Of a DNA stretch of 64,000 bases, positions 45,341 through 58,108 are shown piece after piece; positions within the stretch are counted from its first letter, which is position 1; each line of letters begins with the position of its first letter. The position numbers and the translations under genes are program-made. The notes below the pieces were generated by a model. It saw only the letters and a program-made list of their open reading frames with translations, was not told the origin of the DNA and ran no database searches. Origin of the DNA: Aquanectria penicillioides (Eukaryota; Ascomycota; Sordariomycetes; Hypocreales; Nectriaceae); assembly GCA_003415625.1 (NCBI GenBank), contig PYIU01000003.1, positions 6,324,001 through 6,388,000 of the forward strand, read 5' to 3'.

Positions 45341-48300
45341 GAGTAATTGGGCTGTACCATATGGGGAGGCTTACTAGACCTTGAACCACTATTGTTTATT
45401 AATTCCTTTTGCTTCCTGGGTTACGACATAGAACAAAATAGTTTTTCCTTTTTCCCCTAAACAGAACCAGTACATCTTTCCAATATAAAATACCCCACTG
45501 GAACCTTCAGACATGATTTGACTCCTGTTTTCGTGCTTATCGGGAATTCCCACCTTTCAATGTGTGAGGGCAGAGGACCAAGAAGCTACATGGTAGCGAC
45601 AAGTGAGGGGAATATGTTTCGCAAGTATCAGCACTGCCTCCTTTTGTAAGAACGCGCGGCCGAGGTTTCACTGAGGAGAGAAAGCCCAAAGAAGCAGTAA
45701 CTCGGCACCTTGAGAATGACTTGTTCAAGCCGAGTTGATGATGATTCACTTTCTGTTTCGTGGATGGGGCTGGAGGAGTAGACCAAGAAAGGGCTAGACC
45801 GATTCACTTTGGTTGTTGGGATTTTTTTTTTAGTGCTTGCTTGTTGCCACGGGGCGGGCAGACTTGGGCAGGCTTGGGAGGTCGGGTTTCTTGATAACGA
45901 TTCTCGGTCAGTTCTACCAAGCTGGGCGAGGCGAGGGGGGATGAGTGCACATCGCCAGTCAGCATGGACGAGGTTGGATTGGCGTGGCTGGCGGCTAGGG
46001 ATGCACCTTGCGCATGGACGAGGCGATTTTGAAGGGGGTGGTGGTTGAGCATTGGATTGTGTCGTGGAATGCTCGTGATACTGCAGGTACTTTGGGCATT
46101 TCGGCGACTACTTTTCCCACTCCCTCGTGCCATTCGTGTCATGCCTCACACAATACTGTTTGTTGTAACTTGGGCCGGGGCGTTTGTGGCTACTGCATCT
46201 GATCGCCCTGCCTCTGGCTGCAATGGCTTACCTGAAAGAGACAGGGAGTTGCCGTATGCGTATTAGGCCGCATAGAGTTCTGAGGCTGTTTGATGATTTA
46301 TGATGATTTATGCACAGATCGCTTGTGCTGCCTCTGTGATCCTCGAAGTTTAAGACGGCGACGAAACCAGTCGGATCAGTGTCATCCGTGACCAGGAAGT
46401 GGCTGTAATTAGGCAAGCTACACTGTATGGAGCAGGTTGTCAACTCATCACGATGCTGTGTAACCAAGGGTTGCCGGGGTACATGACCCGGGGGGCAAGA
46501 GGGTTGAAAAGGCCTGACGACGGACCAGGAAAATCAAGGTCATAGAGAGGGCAAAAAAAAAAAAATTCGATAGCGCAGGTTTCTGTTTGGGCTTGGGCTT
46601 GCAAGCATGGAGTTGGCCACCAATCACCAGTGGGAGTTTTAATCTACTTGGCGTGGCCGGGGATATCGGGAGGATGCGGGAGATTGGGGGCGAAAGGGGG
46701 TACGGTGCGTGTGAGAGGTGAGATGTGAGCGGCGGCGAGTTGTTGAGAGGCTATATAGAGCTGTGCACCTCCGTTCGCAGCAACTGCATGGGTGGAATAT
46801 TGGATAGTACTGGTGTCAGCGATGAGTTTTGATTGTGAAGCTGGGGGATGAGCAACGACCATGACGAAGATGAGGAACCAGTTGATGATGATGATGCAAT
46901 GCTGATCACTCGAATGGTTGCTGAATAGAGAGAGTGGAGCGCAATGTGGGCATTTTGCCTCAGACGTGGCGGAGAGGCTAAATGAATCCAGCCCTTCCGT
47001 CACTGTCTGTGTGTTTTACTCGTTGGAGCGATAGCCCAGGCCTCACCCAGCGCTGCACCAGCAGCGGCAGCTCGTGATGGATAGTAACCCAGCCAATCAG
47101 CCAACGGCGCAGAGCCATGCTTTTCGCTCAGCTGGCCAGAGAGGTGGCATTCATACAACTGTCCGAGACAAGGGCAGGACATGGTTTTCTGGTTGAAGTA
47201 AGCATGGCGGTTCACTTTAGGAACTTGGCTTTACGAAAGGGGGCCGGGTTGAACAAGAGAGGGAAACCCAGCGCGACCAGGGCCTGTGAAAGATTGACTA
47301 AGAACGCCAGGAATCATGGACACGAACAGGTAGACAGATTGACAGATTGACAGAGAGAAAGAGAGAAAGAGAGAAAGAGAGAAGAAGAGAGAGAGAGCAA
47401 CAAAGAAAGAAAGAGAACGAGGGACAGAGCATAATAAGCCGATCATATCATGCAACAACAACACACACACACCACACTTTGACACACACACGCACACCAC
47501 ATGCCGTCCCGCTCGTGCTCCGCTTTTCCTATGCGACGATGATAAAAAGGAACGAAAAAGAAAAACAACTCTAACAGCACGAGGACTCGAGCAGAGGACG
47601 TAACTTTCGATGGATGATCGCAATCACCAACCCAACCCTCGGCAAGCACCTCATCTGCAAATGCAAATGGTGTCAACGAGGGTCGGACCAAGGGGGGGAG
47701 GGGGGGGTCTCGCTGTTGAAGGAAACTTTACTGGCGCTGTCGCCCATGGTGCGTAATAATTTGATGGGAACGAGAAAATCCCTGGGCTTGGGTTGGGTTG
47801 GTTTGGCTTGGCTGGGGGGTGGGCGCGGCGGAATGGGCTGGACTCGGCTGGACTGGGTGGGTTAATATAGCCGAATTGTTAGACACAATCTAGATAGAGA
47901 CAGGAAGGTAGGCATATTGACTGAAAGGAACCGTCAAAGGCCAGGCAAGAGAGGCAAGAGAGGGAATCGGAAGGATGGAACACAACAAGGAAGAGCCAAA
48001 GAGAAAAAAAAAACCTAATGAATGGGAAGGGCAAGACTCCCCTCATCGTCGTCCTCTCTCGGGGCTATAACCTTGCCATGCATGTCTTTTCTCAGCGATG
48101 ACGCCCAGGTCGTAGCTGAGGATGGATAAACCACCCCCTGGCTTTTGCGACTCGACTGGTTTTACTTTGCCCGTCACTTACGTCGTCGTACTCGTCGCTC
48201 GCCTTCTTTGGTCACTCGGGCTCGCTCTCGCACCATTCAGTGCCAATACCAATGCCAGTGTCAGTGCCAATCCATCGGTCCATCCATCCATCCATCCGCC

Positions 48301-50078
48301 CATTTCATCAGCCAGCCCATCCATTCCAATCTACTTTTCCTTTCCTAATCTCTTGCCTCCATCTCCATCTCCATCTCCATCTCCACCTCCCATCTCCATC
48401 CCCTATCTCTATCTCTATCCCGCCCTTGCCCTCCCCTCATCTCATCTACTCTCCTTTCCCTTAGACTGTGGGGCTTTCCTTCTACATACAAGGGCATTTT
48501 GCAAATACACGCGTGCTGTCGAGTTTCAAGCAGGACTTGTCGCGACGCATACTCGCCTCCGAGTGGTTACAAATTTATAACCCAGGACTGAGTGAGGAGA
48601 AGACATCGCAATCAAAGGAACGTGGGTGAATACTACGGCACCCGACACAGCAGACAAACACAACAATCACGTCGCCATCACGATACGATACGACATCCAA
48701 ACTAACGCAACGCAACGCAACGCAACGCAACGCAACCCAAAACAAAACCTAGATCGACTCAGATCACGTACTCGTCAACTCTAGGGCGATCCCGCTCTTA
48801 ATCAACTCCATTTGGGTTTCGTCGGCATCATCGGGAAGCATTGACTAAGTGATTGATTGCATGCCCTCGAACTACCTCCCGCACTGACCGCGAGAACCGA
48901 GTCGATAAACCCCGTTCCGTTTGACCCGTTATTCCGCGTCAATCAGATTCTACTCGACTCGACTCGAGTTGGACTGCGTTCTCTGACTTGTTTGTGTGTG
49001 CCTTGGTTTTAGGGCCGCCTTCTCAAACACTTGTTCGCATAGCGTTGCATGCCTACATCTCACAGTCATCGCCGTCCTTTTACATTCCGCACCTATTTCC
49101 CCAGGTTACCTCGTCACCTTACCATACCTGACCTGCCTAACACAACCGTGACCTTTTCCCATTGATGACCTTTGGGCCATCCTCTCATCCCTCATCTTAA
49201 AAAAAAAAAAAGAGCCCGATCCTCCCCTTTCCCAATTACTCTCCGCCCGCGCCGCTTGTCTGTCTTCTTTGCGCTTCCGTTTCTTAAGACGCACGACCAC
49301 ACCCTTTTTTCACGCCGGTCCCCCTCTCATTATCTCTCGGCTCCATTACAACCTTGTCCCTCCCACGGACAAAAACCTTGAGTGCGATACACATACCTCT
49401 CAGGAACCCTTCTGAATGAGAGCACACTCTTGCCTACGCACACAGACAAGCAGCAACAGCAGCAGCGCTCAGGAGAGTTTCTCAGAGACGAGACACGCCC
49501 GACACTTGTTGGCCACTTTTCGCGATCGAGTTAATTTTAGATGCTGTCTCCGTGTCGCTGACCCGCTTTCTGTTACCTTATTCTACTCTACCTGACTCCG
49601 TCTCCTGCTGTCCTATTTCCATTTCCATTTCGTCTTCCGTTTTCTTCCCTCTCAAACCCTTTTTCTTTTTCTCTTACAAAACCCACGCTCCCACCCACCC
49701 CTTCCATTCCCCCTCCCCTCTCCCTCCCCTAAAAAAAAAAAAACACACACACACACAGGCGTGGCCAACTTGTCTCCATCGCCTATCGCCCATAAAAAAA
49801 CTGAGACAACGAAATCACCTTTAACGCTCACCGGCTTTCTCACATACCTAATTTACTGCTGACTGCCGCGGGTAAATTCGCACCGCCGCCACGCATCCCA
49901 AAAACAACAACCAAACACATCCTTGCAACCAACCTTTGCGCACACACATTTCCTTTCCACCCTCTCTGTTGGTTCCTTCTACGGCTTTCTCTATCCCGCT
50001 CTTCGACAACCAACCCATCAAACTTGTCTCTTTGATTTTCTTCCTCTTCCTCTTCACAACCCCGTCGTCGCACCCAAA
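45341..50078. other. 4.7-kb spacer with many simple repeats upstream of the sirtuin gene
   Basis: No gene recognised. It contains GAGA/AAGA repeats near 47350-47400, CA repeats near 47460-47495, CCAT units near 48280-48297, CTCCAT units near 48359-48390, CGCAA units at 48706-48735 and a CA run near 49744-49758. The last 1.5-2 kb is strongly C/T-rich on the plus strand, like a long promoter and 5' leader for the sirtuin gene. Confidence 0.55.
48706..48735. repeat. CGCAA pentanucleotide repeat
   Basis: Six consecutive CGCAA units, preceded by short CGATA repeats, in the region upstream of the sirtuin gene. Confidence 0.85.
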
Positions 50079-51857
50079 ATGAACACGAAACGAGGTGCCG
50101 CCAAGGGCGTCTCGCTCGCCAAGCGCAAAGCCAATGCCAACGCGTTTGACAAGCTGGGCCAGAACCCTTCCGCAGAAGATCTCAAGAATGCTGCTGCTAA
50201 TGTCGCCCTTGCTGAGCTCGAGGAGAGAGTCGCCGATGTTCGCGATTCATGGGAAACTGATTCGCTTTTTGAAGATGCATTTGAGGATCTAGCAGCTGAT
50301 GCTTCTGTAAGCAGTGAAGGTGAGTTTGGTGTCGCTTTTGCTTATCGTTGTCTCTCCCTGCTTCTGCTTCATTTCCTTCTCACACCCTTTACATTTCCTC
50401 GACCCTTGCTTTCCTCTCTACACATTTTGTCTCTTTTCGCTTTTACCGTTCACAACCACGGGTTCGAGTGGACCCCCGAGGCATTTCCTGCATCCGATTG
50501 CAGGTGATATGCCTAAGTGGGAATAGACACGCTGCAGGCTTGTATTCCGGAAGTGGCAAACTCGAGTTGCTAATCATCGATTCTTCTAGACCCTGACGTC
50601 TGCACACCAGAAGAGGCCAGCAGGCTCCGCCGCGAACTCCGAGAACAGGGCCCTGCCGTATTTTGTCAACGCACTGTTGATGCTGGTCGCTATACGGCCA
50701 AGAAGCTTCTTAGTGCATTTGGCATCCGACCCCCGGCCTTTCTTGAGGGCGAAGATGACGAGGCTTACTTCAGCTTACTGTCCCTGGCCATCACCCGCGA
50801 GCTGTCTAAGCGCGCTAAGCTATCGCGATTCAACAGCGTTGAGGATGCTGTCGATTTGATTTCAAAGAGCAAGAACATCATCCTCCTGACTGGTGCTGGC
50901 ATCTCTACGTCGCTGGGCATCCCCGACTTTCGTTCCAAGGGCACTGGCCTTTACTCCAAGCTGGAGCATTTGGGTCTCAATGATCCTCAAGAGGTCTTTG
51001 ACATTGACGTCTTCAGACAAGACCCAACCATCTTCTACTCAGTTGCCAAGGACATTCTCCCCAACACAAACCGATACACACCAACTCATAAGTTTATCGC
51101 TATGCTCAATGAGCGCGGCAAGCTCCTGACCAACTACTCACAAAACATCGACAACCTCGAAGTTAAGGCTGGTGTCCCCAAGGAGAAGCTCATCCAATGC
51201 CACGGATCTTTTGGCACCGCCACCTGCGTCCAGTGTGGCTACAAGATGCAGGGTGAGAAGATCTTCCCAGAAATCAAAGCCGACAAGATCCCCCGATGCC
51301 CTCGTTGCATTCAGACGTTGCGCGCAACCGGTGGTGCTACAAAGCGGAAGCGCTCCGCTGGTGTCGAGAAGAAGCGTCGCCGTTGGAGCACGGAGGAGAG
51401 CTCTGACGACTCTGAGTACGATATCCCCTCGGTAGGTGTTATGAAGCCCGATATTACTTTCTTTGGTGAGGCTCTCCCCGATGAGTTCTCTAAGCGCCTT
51501 ACCGAGAACGACCGCGACAAGGTTGACTTGGTTATTGTCATCGGCACCTCGCTCAAGGTTACGCCCGTTTCCGAGATTGTGAGCTGGCTGCCTTCGCACA
51601 TCCCTCAAATCTACATTTCGCGACAGGCCGTTTCGCACATCAACTTTGACATTGACCTTCTTGGCGACTGCGACGTTGTCGTGACAGAACTCTGCCGTCA
51701 GTTGGGCTGGCCCTTTAAGCACGAAATGGTCCCAAGAACCAGGAGATTGACGTCAGCACCGAAGATGGCTACAAGAGTCGCCACACCTTCGAGGTCCGAG
51801 GCGCAAAGGCTAGCCCTTGAAGGAAAGAAGCAGAAACAGAAAAAGAAGAAAACATAA
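50079..51857 (+). CDS. Sir2-family NAD-dependent protein deacetylase (class I sirtuin)
   Basis: Two exons, 50079-50319 and 50590-51857, give 502 aa. Donor GTGAGT and acceptor TTCTAG flank a 270-nt intron. The start has an ACCCAAAATGAAC context after a long C/T-rich leader. The N-terminal extension (about 1-170) is predicted helical and has basic patches. The catalytic core has [15 protein letters not shown] near residue 181 (NAD loop), NYSQNID, the catalytic His in QCHGSF near 284, zinc ligands CVQC and CPRC near 293-321, [11 protein letters not shown] and GTSLKV near 399. Between the zinc ribbon and the FGE motif is an unusual basic/acidic insertion ([15 protein letters not shown], then SSDDSE) likely to act as an NLS or phospho-switch. 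Homologues deacetylate histones and silence telomeric, rDNA and secondary-metabolite loci in the nucleus. Its Hst1/Sir2-type assignment over Hst3/4 rests on overall length and core motifs. Confidence 0.9.
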
Positions 51858-54089
51858 ATGGTTCAACACGGATCAAAATTGATTACAACAATCTCGCGCG
51901 AGCAACCGTCCTGGTAGACAGACAGTGGTGGTGCGCTTAATTGGCAGTGGACGACTTAAACTTGTGCGCGTATCATGCGACTAAAGAAAAGTGAATATTT
52001 GGTTCTTTTTTTCTTTTCTTTTTCTTTCTTTTCTCTTTATTCTTCTCCTTGTTCTTCCGATCATCATATCACGGCGGAAGTCAGTGAGCAGGTTCGAATT
52101 CTGTTTCTCTCTTTCCCGCTACTGTTGTGTGCATTTTTTTTTTCTTTGATCTTTACACCTGGGTTGGCTTTTTTTTTTCTCTTCTTTTCTTTTTGTTTCC
52201 TATCCTGCTTCTCACCACAGCAGGTGGCCAGGTGGCCAGGCGTCAGGGACGGACAGATGGACAGACAGACGAAGCGGGAACACTGGTGTACGTGGCGTTT
52301 TGATAAGGATGGGAGAGACTCTTGCTTCAAAGCAAGCCCATTCCACAAGGACTCTGTGATTCTAGATGTGTTGCTTGTTTCCCCTCCCAAAAAAAATGGA
52401 TATCTAATTGTTCTGTTTCTCACTTTGAGCCTTTTCTTATTCGATTTCCTACGAAAGACCTGGGCCTCCTAATCGTTGGACTTGCGTCATGGCCGGCCAA
52501 GTGAAGTGAAATCAAGTAATGCCAGCCTCTAGGGCAAGTCCGGGCGGCACGGGCGGGCATGGGTGGCGCGGCTGGGGGTGTGTCTGCGTGGAAATGGTGT
52601 GATGTGATGTGATGTGATCCGATGGGGCAACTTTATGAAATGGAAATGGGAAAATGGGGACCCGACGCTTCGGTTGACCAGGGTCTGGCAAGGCCTGTTT
52701 TCCTGAAGGGGGAACCGCGATGCTCCACGGGGACCTACGGGGACCTGCGGGGACCTGCGGGCCGCTTCTCGCTGGAGGAAGCGATTCAAGGCGGCAGGAC
52801 TGTCGAGGCTTGATTTGACCCTCGGCCATGCTGCACACGCTGCAGCTTGTTTACTTGAGCCTGTTGTTGATTCATGCAACATGCGGTTATGTGTACTGAC
52901 TGTACTCTGTGTACCTATGTCAATGCAGAGGACCATGGCTCCACAGTGACTGGTGCACTGTATTATCTCGGCAATTATCTCGTCGGCTTTGCATTTCGAC
53001 AAGTCAGTGCGGGCCATCTAATCATTTGCACACACACCCCCGGACAAACGCAACATCTCGCCACCCATCGCACATCAAAAGAGAAACGACGAGAAAAACG
53101 GGTGTCTCGTGCAATAGACGGGAAAATCGCCGACCCTCACCGACTCGCTGAAAGTGGAGACTAGTTTGAGAAAATCAAGTGTGCGTGGGTGCGTGGGAGC
53201 GTGGGAGCGTGGGTGCGTTGGCGACGGTGGGGGGGGGGGATTGGTTCGTGCTCGTTTATTCGTGTATTCATTTCTCTTTTTGTGTCGTCTTGGGGTTTTG
53301 GTTCTGCCTTGGCTACGGGCTAATGAGAAGCATGTGATGACGGTGACAGTGACGGTGACGGGAGGGGAAAGAACGGAGTAGGAGGCGGAGGGGTGGGAAA
53401 CACAAAGCTACTGAAGTTTTTCGCCCGAGCTGACATGCGAAGCCAAGGAAGGAAGTGGCGCAGAGAGGGGGGGGGGGAGGGGAGGATAAGAAATTCAAAG
53501 TCCTTGACAGAATAGGAAATGGCGGCATGGGGAAATGGGATGGTTCGATTGGAGCTTCACCTGGAAGGATTTCCTATCTATGTCTCGTCGCTTGTATCCT
53601 GCTCTCTTGTTCTCTTGTTGTCATGTTGTCTTGTTTCGACGAGGCTTGTGCGGGACAAGGGCGATATAGTAGGAAGTTAGATCCCAAACGAGGTGAAGGG
53701 AGTCAGCTAGAACCATTGTCTACTGTATTAGGCAGCCGTAATGATTCCACAACTGGTGCCTGCCTTTCTTGGCAGATTCCGAGAGCATCAGCAACTCTGA
53801 AAAGAAAACGAGAGAGAGAGAGAGAGAGAGATGCTAACAATGTTAGTAGTTGACGTGGTAGTGGTGTGTTTAGGGCAGTTGACCCAACTCAGAAGTCCTC
53901 GACTTGATCATGGTGGCCATGACCCACCAATCCTCAACACCAAGTAGTCATAACGCAACAAGCACCCTATGCGCCTCTTTTCTATTTCAACAGGGCTGCA
54001 CATGCCCAAAATCTATCCGCATGTTGATTCATATCCATAGATGTACGATACAATATGTCCTCCTACACCCAAACGAAACGCCGGCCAGT
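51858..54089. other. 2.2-kb spacer between sirtuin and SCY1-like genes
   Basis: The two flanking genes are convergent. The stretch holds T-rich runs (51995-52200), GGGGACCTGCGG-like repeats near 52727-52760, long G runs near 53230 and 53466, and a GA tract near 53805-53829. No gene recognised. Confidence 0.55.
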
Positions 54090-57072
54090 TTAAATGAGAC
54101 TCTCGTACTTGTCCAGACCCGACTTCTGCTGCCCGCCACCCATAGTGTTGGCATTGCTGTTGCTCATTCCTTGGTTCATCCTGCTGCCCATGCTTGAGGT
54201 ACCACCCATCCCCATTGACATGCCACTCATGCCCGTGTTTGTATTGCTCGACCCCCATGCGATTGGCTGTGTATTGTTGGAGGGAGGCGGTGCGATGGAG
54301 AAGGACGACGACTGCGTGGCACCACCAGGAGGCGGTGGTAGCGTAAATGACGGAGAACGCACGGGAGTTGCGGTTCCTTGGCCGAGCGTCATGTTGGCCA
54401 TTGATGAGTTCATGTTTCCACCAAACCCAGGAGTTGACGATGCTGAGCCCAAGGGTTTGGCGCAGCTGTAGCAGCTGACCAGTTCACAGAACTGGAAGCC
54501 TGGGGCTTTGGGTGCTGCGGTTGCTGTGGCGGGGGCGTGAAGCTTGCCTGCGTTGGCTGTAGGGGCTGGCTGAACTGAGTCGAAGATGGAGTCAGCGACT
54601 CGAAACGACCAAGATCTGGGGTCACCGTCCTGTAACTGGCCTGAGCCTTGACGGCAGGCTGGCTTGGAGGTTTGGTTGGGTTGCTGGCAGGAGGGGGAGT
54701 TGACCACGAGAATGCCGGTGGTTGAGGAGTGCTCGTCGTGGACCTATTGACCGACGACGATGTCGCCGCTTGAGGATCGTCCCAGCTAGCACCTGCAGTG
54801 CTTGACCTGGGGGTCGTCGCAGCTCGTCCCTTGACGAGAGCCTCAAAGTCGTCTTCCGATCCCCCATTGCCTTGATCAAAGGCAGTCCCCGTGACGCCTC
54901 CAAACGCCACAAAGTCCTCGCCAGGAGCAGCCGTGCTACCGTTCGAGGCTCCAGAAAGTTCCTGGAGTTTCCTCGATTGCTCATCCTCAACTCTCTTCGA
55001 CAGAGTCTTGATGAGGTCCATGAATGACTGGAACTGCTTCAGGTTAAGCAAGGGACCCAAGCTCATGCTCCAAAGAATAGGCAACAGATCCATGGCAACG
55101 AACTCTGCATCGGCAATTTCGCCGACGACACGCAGGACATCCAAGGCAGCCATCATGACCGCCGGCTCCTTAGTCTTGATTGCCTTTACCAAGGGGATGA
55201 TCTTCTCCTGCATAGTGTACTTGTCAAGAGCACTTGATGAGGACGTCTTTTTCTTTTCACGATCAATGCCGTTCAAGCCGTCATCGTGGTCTCCATTATC
55301 GTTTATCCCGCCACAAAGAATTACAAATGCCCTCAAACCCCGGACTTTGATAGCAAGACTGTTCGTTTTGCTAAACACGGTGGCAATCACGGGGAACAAC
55401 TCGTTCTTAATAGTGCTAAAGTCAAGGACAGGCAAGACTTGAGGCAAAGACCGCAGTGCTACATCGACGATAGAATGCGTCGGACATTCGATGGCAGCCA
55501 TGATTACAGGCAGCATATCTAGGATAGAACATCAGTCTTTGAAATGAAAGATTTGGTCAAGAATCAACAAACCGTCTTTGAATTCCTTTCCGGAGCAATT
55601 GTTGGCAATGGCAGAGACGTTTTCTAATATTACCATCAACCCGGCATCTCTCGCTGCATCCTTCTCCTGATTTTGCTTGGCGTTGTTGACAAAAATGTCA
55701 CGGAGTGCAGGTCGAACCTTCTCCGAGAAGGCACGGCGTGCGGAGGGAAGGAGTTCGATAATCTTGAAGATGTTTTGGAGAATGAGGGATTGAAGATCGC
55801 GATCCTTGAGCTCGTCAAGCAATGCTGGCAATACCTTCTTTTCCATAACCGACTTGGGGAAAGATGGTAAGACTTTAACCAGACCTCTCAAAAACTGAGA
55901 CTTCTCGTTGGGAGTCTTGGCTGGGAATGAGTCGAGGAAGCGGATGGTGGAGACAAGAATGTTATCAAAGTACTCGCTCTGTTGAAACTCCCGAGCGGAC
56001 ATTCTTTGGGCGGGCCGTCTCGTAATGAGCCGCGGTAGGACATCGTGTGAAAGTTCCTTTGGCAACGGCCGTGAGGAGAGGAAGTTGTTGGTCGTTGATG
56101 GGACGCTGGATGAAGATTGAAATAGTCGCTTATACGTAGACAGACTGCCATGCGTTTCTAGGGGTGACTGGTGAGGCGAATTGTACAATGCTACTGATAG
56201 TAGACCAAGGGAAAACATGTCAGCAGATGTGTTTAGGTTACTGTCTACGACAAAGTCGGGCGAGGTGTAATCGAGGTTGAGCTGAACGGTCCTGGGAAGG
56301 CGAGGGTCCATATTGAGGACTTCATAGAGACTGATTCCTTGGATGGATGTGGGCTTGTTGGAGTTGTCTGGTGGACTACAAAATGCCAGGCCGCTAATCT
56401 TCCAATCAGACTGATACGGTGTTAGTGGACGAAGAGCGGGTATGGGGTTAAAGACTTAGTTAAAAGTACCTTGGCGTTGATTAGCACGGCATCTGGGGTG
56501 AGGTTTCCGTGAACGAGCCCTGCATTCTCGTGCAAGAACTCAAGAGCTTTGCTGATTTGCAGCAGGCCTTTTTGAATCTCAAGTTCATCAATCTCGAGCT
56601 CTCGCCGTCTCTTCACGCCATCAGAATCTTCCGTGACGAATCGGCTTGACCTCCCCCCGGGGCCTCCTGAGCGCTCCTGCTCATCTTTTTCTTGCAACAA
56701 GCTCGATAGGGAGGCTGTTACAGCTTCAGTCACAAACTGCAAGCCGCCACCCCTGGTTTCCTCAACCGGCTCAACCAGTTCAAGGATGCTGGGATGACGT
56801 AGCTTGGCCAAGCTAGAGGCTTCCTTCTTCAACCTCTCCACAACCTCCTCAATGGTCTTCTTGTAGGAGGCGGCGCCGGAGCGCCCTAGAGAGTTGGTGT
56901 GGGAGTCGAGCGACTTCTTGTCGAAGACGAAGACACTATAGGTCTTGCCGGTGGATTTCTTTTTGGCATCGTAAATTTTCCAGGGACCAGCCGTCGAAGT
57001 TGGATTCGAAGAGATGGAGTAATTACCGGTGATGTTGGTGGAGGAGATGGACTTGAACGCCGAGGAGAACAT
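54090..57072 (-). CDS. SCY1-like pseudokinase with HEAT-type repeats, frame broken by one base
   Basis: Three exons: 57072-56470, 56410-55573 and 55518-54090, about 956 aa. Introns use GTACTT..ATCAG and GTTTGT..CCTAG. The N-terminal kinase-like domain is degenerate: HRD is replaced by LVHGNLTPDAV and DFG by SDWKISGLAF, typical of SCYL-family pseudokinases. A helical HEAT-like region follows (KVLPALLDELKDRDLQSLIL, then MLPVIMAAIECPTHSIVDVA). A long Pro/Ser/Gln-rich tail ends GLDKYESLI, similar to trafficking-adaptor tails. SCYL proteins (animal SCYL2, S. pombe Ppk32) act in clathrin/COPI or TOR-linked trafficking; that role is inferred. Total exon length 2870 nt is one short of a multiple of three. 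The break is near 54448-54455, where SAATAAPNPW should join GSASSTPGFGG across a CCC/GGG run. It lies in the disordered tail, so even a real mutation would leave the main domains intact. Confidence 0.87.
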
Positions 57073-58108
57073 GGTGCGTTTACGCGGGGAGCGATCGGGT
57101 AGCTATCGCGATCATGTCGAGATGTTGGGCAAGCTCAGGGGTGGGGTGTTGTGAGCGCACACTTCCCAACTACCTAGGTTGCGAATTTGTATAGCTGCTC
57201 AAACAAAACCGCGTCAGATCAAGGACGGGTGTAGCTTCGAAGCAATTCGGGTCGAAGGAGCGGGGGCGCACGCGAGATCGTGGGATCGTAGATCCTCGAG
57301 GTTTGGCTGGGATGACGTGGGATGCTTCGTTGCGACAGGCGACAAGCAACGTCGCGTGGAGTTGACAAATAATCCTCAATCGTGGAGAGCCGCTAATTTC
57401 ATGGGCAGCACCAATTAGTTAGTTGTCATGGCTGCGCGCAGCGATAAGCCAGCCCAATGCAGCGCATTCGGAGGGGCAGAAAGTACCCACCCTGGCCTGC
57501 GTGCGGCGGTACCTGGACGTCAGCCCTTTTCACATAGATGCATGAAGTAGCTCTCCGTGCAGCGATGCAGGCCAGCAGCACCGCTGGAGACTGCTGGGCT
57601 CCCTAGGTCACAGAAGGGGTTTCAGAGCTTTCTAGCTCCGGTGACAGGAGGAAGCTCTGCTAGGTAGAAGGCCCCAAGAACACCACGGATACATACGGCT
57701 CCACCCGTTCGCGGCAGGCCACGGCAGTAGCGGCTGGCAGCGGCATGTCCTCTCCAAGTACCTCGGACTTCAACCCTTCAGTGCCTTGTCAGCGCCTTTG
57801 CTGCAGCGGCAGCGGCCTATCGGGCAATTTCCAATCCACACGAGTCAACGTTCCACCTAAGCTGAGTCCGATCCTACTCCGAAGCACCACGACTAAGTGT
57901 GGAATATCGTCCAGGGCTCTCCCACCGCAATTAAAACCGAACCTTCCTCTGCCCATCCTTCGTCCCATTGTCACCAGTGCTCTGCTCTAGATCTAGACCG
58001 CCAGAGCGTCGCGCCGTTCTCTTCTCCCTGAATTGGGCCTCTCTCCAGACTTATCCTGGAGCTCCAAAAAAAATATCCTGATACCATCCAAACCCAGAAT
58101 CATCCGCC
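57073..58108. promoter_or_regulatory. Shared promoter region of the SCY1-like and BCAT genes
   Basis: About 1 kb between divergent starts. An 81-codon frame at 57745-57990 upstream of the aminotransferase could be an upstream ORF, but it shows no conservation that I can see. I found no perfect Leu3-type CCGGNNCCGG site or Gcn4/Cpc1-type TGACTCA. Confidence 0.5.

Noticed and set aside
48509..48514. MCB box upstream of the sirtuin gene
   Set aside because: A lone ACGCGT about 1.6 kb upstream is expected by chance in a window this size.
48122..48580. 152-codon plus-strand frame upstream of the sirtuin gene
   Set aside because: It is made of CCAT and CTCCAT repeats (Ser/Pro/His runs) in a leader-like region.
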